Positions 59,932-64,000 of a stretch of 64,000 nt of DNA are shown here, in pieces (the first letter of the stretch is position 1; each line of letters opens with the position of its first letter). The translations under genes were made by a program, and so were the position numbers. Origin of the DNA: Aquabacterium sp. OR-4 (GTDB lineage: Bacteria > Pseudomonadota > Gammaproteobacteria > Burkholderiales > Burkholderiaceae_C). The stretch is taken from positions 434,001 to 498,000 of the forward strand of contig NZ_JAOCQD020000001.1 in assembly GCF_025290835.2 (NCBI RefSeq). The letters are read 5' to 3'. Below the pieces are notes generated by a model. It made no database searches. It was not told where the DNA came from and saw nothing but the letters and a program-made list of their open reading frames with translations.

Positions 59932-60249
59932 CGGGCCGCACCTTGGCCGCCGGCCGCCGGCCGCCGGCCGCTGCGCGCGCCCGGGCCGCACGTGCAGCAC
60001 GGGCCGCCCGCTGCGCGCGATGTGCTTGCCGCGGCCGTGAAGCCTGCGCGCAAACGGCGCCCGGCGTGGGGTCTGGCCCGAGCGCCCGGGCCGGGCCGAT
60101 GGCCTAAGATCGTCGGCGTCCGGCCGGCCTGATCGCCGGACATCGTTGCCGTCGGCCGGACGGCGGCCGGGCGCGTCCGCTGTACCCCGACGCCCGGCCG
60201 GGATTCGCACTGGTACCGGCGCCGGTGCCTGCGTCGGTGGAGGGCCGCG
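59932..60249. other. 318-base intergenic region
   Basis: No gene is supported on either strand. At 59949-59971 GCCGCCG-type units repeat at a 7-base period (GGCCGCC GGCCGCC GGCCGCC). The rest is GC-rich and without a clear terminator or promoter. GGAGG at 60239-60243 is the ribosome site of the next gene. Confidence 0.5.
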
Positions 60250-61407
60250 ATGATGCCGTCGACCATTCTGGTCGTCGACGACGAACCCCTGAACCTGGCC
60301 GTGATGTCCAGGCTGCTGAACCCGCACTACCGCGTGCTGGGCGCCCGCTCCGGCGCCAGTGCCCTGGCCTTGCTGGCCGGCGGCGAGGCGCTGCCCGACC
60401 TGATCCTGCTCGACGTGATGATGCCGGAGATGGACGGCCACGCGGTGCTGGCGCGGCTGCGCGCCGACGCGCGCACCCAGGCCATACCGGTGATCTTCGT
60501 CACCGCCCTCAGCGACGAGGTCAACGAGGAGCAGGGCTTCGCGCTGGGCGCGGTCGACTACATCGGCAAGCCGATCAAGCCGGCCGTGGTGCTGGCGCGT
60601 GTGCGCACCCACCTGGCGCTCAAGCAGGCGCAAGACCGCCTGGGCGAGCAGAACCACTGGCTCGAGGGCGAGCTGGCACGCCGCGTGCGTGAGAGCCTGC
60701 TGGCGCAGGACCTGACCCTGTGCGCGATGGCCGAGCTGGCCGAGACCCGCGACAACGACACCGGCAACCACATCCTGCGCACGCAGTCCTACATCCGCGC
60801 ATTGGGCCGCCGCCTGCAGGCGCTGGGCCTGCACCGTGACGAGCTCGACGACGAGCAGCTCGAGCGCATCGTCAAGGCCGCGCCGATGCACGACATCGGC
60901 AAGATCGGCATCCCCGACCGCATCCTGCTCAAGCCGGCGCGGCTGGATGCCGACGAGTTCGAGGTCATGAAGACCCATGCGCTGATCGGCGGCCAGGCCA
61001 TCGACCAGGCGGTGCGCAAGGCGGTGGCCATGCATGTGGCCGCCGGTGCGGCGGCGGGAGCGCCCGGTGCCGCTGCGCCGGGCGGCCAGGTGACCCCTGC
61101 GGCGGTGCGTTTTCTCGAGATGGCGCGCACCATCGCCATCCACCACCACGAGCGCTGGGACGGCCTGGGCTACCCCGACGGCCTGGCCGGCGAGGCCATT
61201 CCGCTGCCGGCACGGCTGATGGCCCTGGCCGACGTGTTCGATGCGCTGACCACGCGCCGCGTCTACAAGGCCCCCTGGACGCTGGACGACGCGCTGGGCT
61301 ACATCGCCGCGCAGTCGGGCCGCCAGTTCGATCCGGTGCTGGTCGAGGCGCTGCTGGCCATCCGCGGCGAGTTTGCCGCGATCATGTCGCAGCTGGCCGA
61401 TGCCTGA
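60250..61407 (+). CDS. Response regulator with HD-GYP c-di-GMP phosphodiesterase domain
   Basis: 385 residues. Receiver domain (VVDDEPLN, phospho-Asp in LILLDVMMPEMDG near 55, Lys in YIGKPIKP), a helical linker, then an HD-GYP domain: HDIGKIGIPD, the second-shell HALIGG, HHHERWDGLGYPDGL and ALADVFDALTTRRVYK. It should hydrolyse cyclic di-GMP when phosphorylated. A 45-residue Ala/Gly-rich insertion (AAGAAAGAPGAAAPG) lies inside the HD-GYP region. GGAGG precedes the ATG by 6 bases. The multi-PAS sensor that follows after 84 bases is a plausible partner. Confidence 0.92.
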   Translation: MMPSTILVVDDEPLNLAVMSRLLNPHYRVLGARSGASALALLAGGEALPDLILLDVMMPEMDGHAVLARLRADARTQAIPVIFVTALSDEVNEEQGFALGAVDYIGKPIKPAVVLARVRTHLALKQAQDRLGEQNHWLEGELARRVRESLLAQDLTLCAMAELAETRDNDTGNHILRTQSYIRALGRRLQALGLHRDELDDEQLERIVKAAPMHDIGKIGIPDRILLKPARLDADEFEVMKTHALIGGQAIDQAVRKAVAMHVAAGAAAGAPGAAAPGGQVTPAAVRFLEMARTIAIHHHERWDGLGYPDGLAGEAIPLPARLMALADVFDALTTRRVYKAPWTLDDALGYIAAQSGRQFDPVLVEALLAIRGEFAAIMSQLADA

Positions 61408-61491
61408 GCCGACCGTGCGGTGGCCATGCCGCGGGCCCGGCGGCTGCCGTGCAGCCCAGGCCGGCCTGAACCACCGGTGCCCCGACCCCGC

Positions 61492-64000
61492 ATGAACGAG
61501 CTGCTGAGCGCCGCCGCCATCGCCCCTGCTGCCGAGCCGGGCCTGGACGACGCGCCGCCCCTCGGGCGGGCCGAGCGCCTGGGCCTGCTGCAGGCCGCGC
61601 TCGACCAAGGGGCCGATCCGGTGTTCGGCCTGGCGCGCGACGGCCACCTGGTCTACGCCAACCAGGCCGCCTGCCGCTGGCTGGGCTGTGCACCCGACAG
61701 CCTGCCGGCGCACGCGGCGGCCGAGCTCTCGCCCGCCTGGAGCACCCAGGCGCTGGCCCGCGACTGGGCCGCCTGGCGCACCGCCGGCGCGGCGGTGCTC
61801 GAAAGCACGCTGCACGATGGCGATGGGCGGCTGCGCCCGGTGGAGATGCGCCTGAGCATCGCCAGCTTCGAGGGCCGCGAGCTGCTGTTTGCGCTGGTGC
61901 ACGACATCAGCCTGCGCCAGCGCACCCAGCAGCGCGACCAGCGTCGCCTGGTGCTGATGGAGAGCCTGGCGCTGGGCGCACCGCTGGACGGCCTGCTCGA
62001 GCGCCTGTGCCGCGAGCATGAGCAGCAGCACCCCGGCAGCCTGTGCGCGGTGATGCTGCGCGACGACGAGGCCGGCCACCTGATCGAGGTGGCCGGGCCC
62101 AGCCTGCCGGCCGAGTGGCGGCACGAGATTGCTCGGCTGCCGATCAGTGCCGACGGCCCGCCCTGCGCCGCGGCCGCCGCCACCGGCCAGCGCGTGGTGG
62201 TGGACGACATCCACCGCGATGCCAGCTGCGCCCCGGTGCGCGAGGCCGCCGCGCGCCTGGGCCTGGCCGCCTGCTGGTCGGAGCCGATCCGCGGCGCCCA
62301 GGGCCGGGTGCTGGGCACGCTGGCGGTTTACCGCCGCCACACCGGCCGGCCCGGTGCCGACGAGGCCGACGACCTGGCCTTTGCGGTGCAGCTGGCCGCC
62401 ACCGCCTTGTCGCAGGGCCACACCACGCGCCAGCTGGCGGCCAGCGAGCGGCGCCTGAAGGACCTGCTGCGCGCCTTGCCCGACCTGGTGTGGATGAAGG
62501 ACACGCAAGGCGTCTACCGCGCCTGCAACGCGGCCTTCGAGCGCCTGCTTGACCGGCCCGAGGCCGAGATCGTCGGCCGCAGCGACGCCGACTTCGTGGA
62601 TGCCGAATCGGCCGCGGCAATGCGTGCCCACGACGCCGCGGTGATCGCCACCGGCCGGCCCGACGAGGGCGAGCGCTGGCTGCACTTTGCCCGCGACGGC
62701 CACCGCGGTCTGTACGAGATCGTGCAGACGCCGCTGTTCGATGCCGACGGCCAGCCCACCGGCCTGCTGGGCGTGGCGCGCGACGTCACGCTCACGCGCC
62801 AGGGCGCCCAGGCCATCACCGACCAGCACCGCCTGGTCGACACCATGTTCAGCCAGACCACCGACGCCATCGTGCTGCTCGACCCGGTGTCGCTGAACTT
62901 CGTGAACTTCAACGACGCGGCCAGCGCGGGGCTGGGCTATGCGCGCGAGGCCTTTGCGCGCCTGCGGCCGATGGACCTGCAGGCCGAGCTCGACGAAAAC
63001 GCCGTGCGCGCCGTGCTGCGCCGCGCGATGGCCGGCGAGGTGGTGCGCTTCGACACCCGCCACCGCCGCGCCGACGGCGGCCAGCAGATCGCCGCGCTGA
63101 CGCTGCGGCGGCTGCAGTTTGCCGGCCGCATGATGGTTTCGGCGGTGTGGCGCGACATCACCGACAGCCGGCTGCACGAGGTGCGCATCCAGCGCCTGAA
63201 CCAGGCCTACGCGATGCTCAGCCGGGTCAACGAGGCCATCGTGCGCATCCGCGACAGCGGCACGCGGCTGTTCAACGAGGTCTGCCGCATCGCGGTCGAG
63301 GTGGGCGGCTTCCGCCTGGCCTGGGTGGGCGGGCTTGATCCGGGTGGCGGCGGGCTGTTTCCGATCACCCACTCGGGCACCGACGAGCATTACCTCGACC
63401 AGCTGCGCCTGCCCTCGCAGCAGCCGCCCGGCCCGGCCGCACAGGCGGTGGCCGGGGGCCGGGTGTGCGTGTTCAACGACATCGCCGAATCACCGGCCAG
63501 CAAGCTGCGCGAATCGGCGCTGGCCCATGGCTACCGGGCCTTCGGCGCGTTTCCGATCCCGGCCGGCGGCACGGTGCGCCATGCGCTGATGGTCTATTCC
63601 GACGTGGTCGGCCACTTCGACGACGAGCAGATCACGCTGTTCACCCGGCTGGCCCAGGATCTCGGTTTTGCGCTCGACTTCAACGCCGTCGAGCAGGCCC
63701 AGCGCCAGGAGCAGCGCTTTCGCGAGCAGTTGGTCGATTCGGTGGCCGGCCTGTTCTTCGCGCTGGATCGCCAGGGCCGGCCGGTGCTGTGGAACCGCCG
63801 CTTCGAGGAGGTGACCGGCTACGCCGCGGCCGAGATCGCGCAGCGCCCGGCCACCGACTACTTCGACGCCGACGAGCGCGTGCGCATGGCCGAGAGCATT
63901 GCCGAGGTGTTTGACCGCGGCGAGGGCCGGGTCGAGGCCTCGCTGGTGTCGCGCGACGGCCGCCGCACACCCTACCTGTTTGTCTCGCGGCGCATCGACC
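61492..64000 (+). CDS. Multi-domain PAS/GAF sensor protein (runs off the right edge)
   Basis: At least 836 residues from ATG 61492, still open at the window end. No membrane span is visible. Domains in order: PAS (~30-140), GAF (~150-310; DGPPCAAAAATGQRVVVDDI), PAS (~320-440; LPDLVWMKDTQGVYRACNAAF), PAS (~445-560; TDAIVLLDPVSLNFVNFNDAA), GAF (~590-740; RLFNEVCRIAVEVGGFRLAWVG) and a further PAS (~750-836; GLFFALDRQGRPVLWNRRFEEVTGY). The output domain is outside; histidine kinase or GGDEF/EAL are both possible. It follows the HD-GYP regulator on the same strand. Confidence 0.85.
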   Translation, partial: MNELLSAAAIAPAAEPGLDDAPPLGRAERLGLLQAALDQGADPVFGLARDGHLVYANQAACRWLGCAPDSLPAHAAAELSPAWSTQALARDWAAWRTAGAAVLESTLHDGDGRLRPVEMRLSIASFEGRELLFALVHDISLRQRTQQRDQRRLVLMESLALGAPLDGLLERLCREHEQQHPGSLCAVMLRDDEAGHLIEVAGPSLPAEWRHEIARLPISADGPPCAAAAATGQRVVVDDIHRDASCAPVREAAARLGLAACWSEPIRGAQGRVLGTLAVYRRHTGRPGADEADDLAFAVQLAATALSQGHTTRQLAASERRLKDLLRALPDLVWMKDTQGVYRACNAAFERLLDRPEAEIVGRSDADFVDAESAAAMRAHDAAVIATGRPDEGERWLHFARDGHRGLYEIVQTPLFDADGQPTGLLGVARDVTLTRQGAQAITDQHRLVDTMFSQTTDAIVLLDPVSLNFVNFNDAASAGLGYAREAFARLRPMDLQAELDENAVRAVLRRAMAGEVVRFDTRHRRADGGQQIAALTLRRLQFAGRMMVSAVWRDITDSRLHEVRIQRLNQAYAMLSRVNEAIVRIRDSGTRLFNEVCRIAVEVGGFRLAWVGGLDPGGGGLFPITHSGTDEHYLDQLRLPSQQPPGPAAQAVAGGRVCVFNDIAESPASKLRESALAHGYRAFGAFPIPAGGTVRHALMVYSDVVGHFDDEQITLFTRLAQDLGFALDFNAVEQAQRQEQRFREQLVDSVAGLFFALDRQGRPVLWNRRFEEVTGYAAAEIAQRPATDYFDADERVRMAESIAEVFDRGEGRVEASLVSRDGRRTPYLFVSRRID

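Noticed and set aside
59254..63390. A 1378-codon minus-strand open frame
   Set aside because: It is a shadow of deoA, the DUF2059, HD-GYP and sensor genes in high-GC sequence; it is His/Gln/Gly/Arg-rich without any recognisable domain.

Overview
The window is a very GC-rich, gene-dense chromosomal segment from a betaproteobacterium, most likely a Burkholderiales member of the Rubrivivax/Leptothrix/Ideonella type. The evidence is the neighbour order (recA-recX-sucC-sucD-terC; mreBCD-mrdA-rodA divergent from gatCAB; pyrE divergent from an exonuclease III), a betaproteobacterial pilA with adjacent PglL-type ligases, and a GshA of the non-enteric family. I see no phage, insertion sequence, CRISPR array, rRNA or tRNA. 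The assignment rests on gene content and order, not on a marker-gene search.

Layout. 1-5.4 kb: the 5' part of a probable diguanylate cyclase, an exported amidohydrolase, a histone-H1-like/SWIB protein, a small membrane protein, an M48 metalloprotease and moaC. 5.4-9.7 kb: pilA with a clear sigma-54 promoter, followed by two tandem PglL/Wzy-type O-oligosaccharyltransferases. 9.7-13.6 kb: a cyclic-nucleotide phosphodiesterase-like MBL enzyme and a compact Ser/Thr kinase - PP2C phosphatase - double-FHA set. 13.6-18.8 kb: terC, sucCD, recX and recA, the last with a LexA box between its -35 and -10. 18.9-21.3 kb: a QseB/TctD-type two-component system. 21.3-27.2 kb: the rod-shape operon mreB-mreC-mreD-mrdA-rodA, with overlapping stops and starts. 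27.5-33.1 kb: gatCAB, a DUF4124 protein, pyrE and exonuclease III.

33.1-45.2 kb: a Ca2+/H+ antiporter, then a sigma-54 activator of the AcoR type followed by an NTF2-FMO monooxygenase gene that carries repeated GTGACA-type half-sites and a near-consensus -24/-12 promoter. Next come an Lrp/AsnC regulator divergent from hppD, then pncB, kup and gshA. hppD is interrupted near its 3' end by a GC-rich repeat whose G7 tract puts the metal-ligand-bearing C-terminus out of frame. 45.4-47.9 kb: a TonB-dependent receptor. 48-59.9 kb: a nearly complete nucleoside uptake and salvage locus. It holds add (divergent), a BMP-type binding protein, an ATPase and two permeases, then cdd, purine nucleoside phosphorylase, a lipoprotein 5'-nucleotidase, deoC, deoA and a DUF2059 protein. 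The steps run from extracellular nucleotide through uptake to base plus deoxyribose phosphate and then central metabolism. 60.2-64 kb: an HD-GYP response regulator and the start of a large PAS/GAF sensor. With the GGDEF-type protein at the left edge, this points to c-di-GMP signalling.

The least expected content is non-coding. One family of hairpin repeats has arms that covary between copies and sits at three convergent gene junctions. A second, related family has one copy inside hppD and one upstream of gshA.
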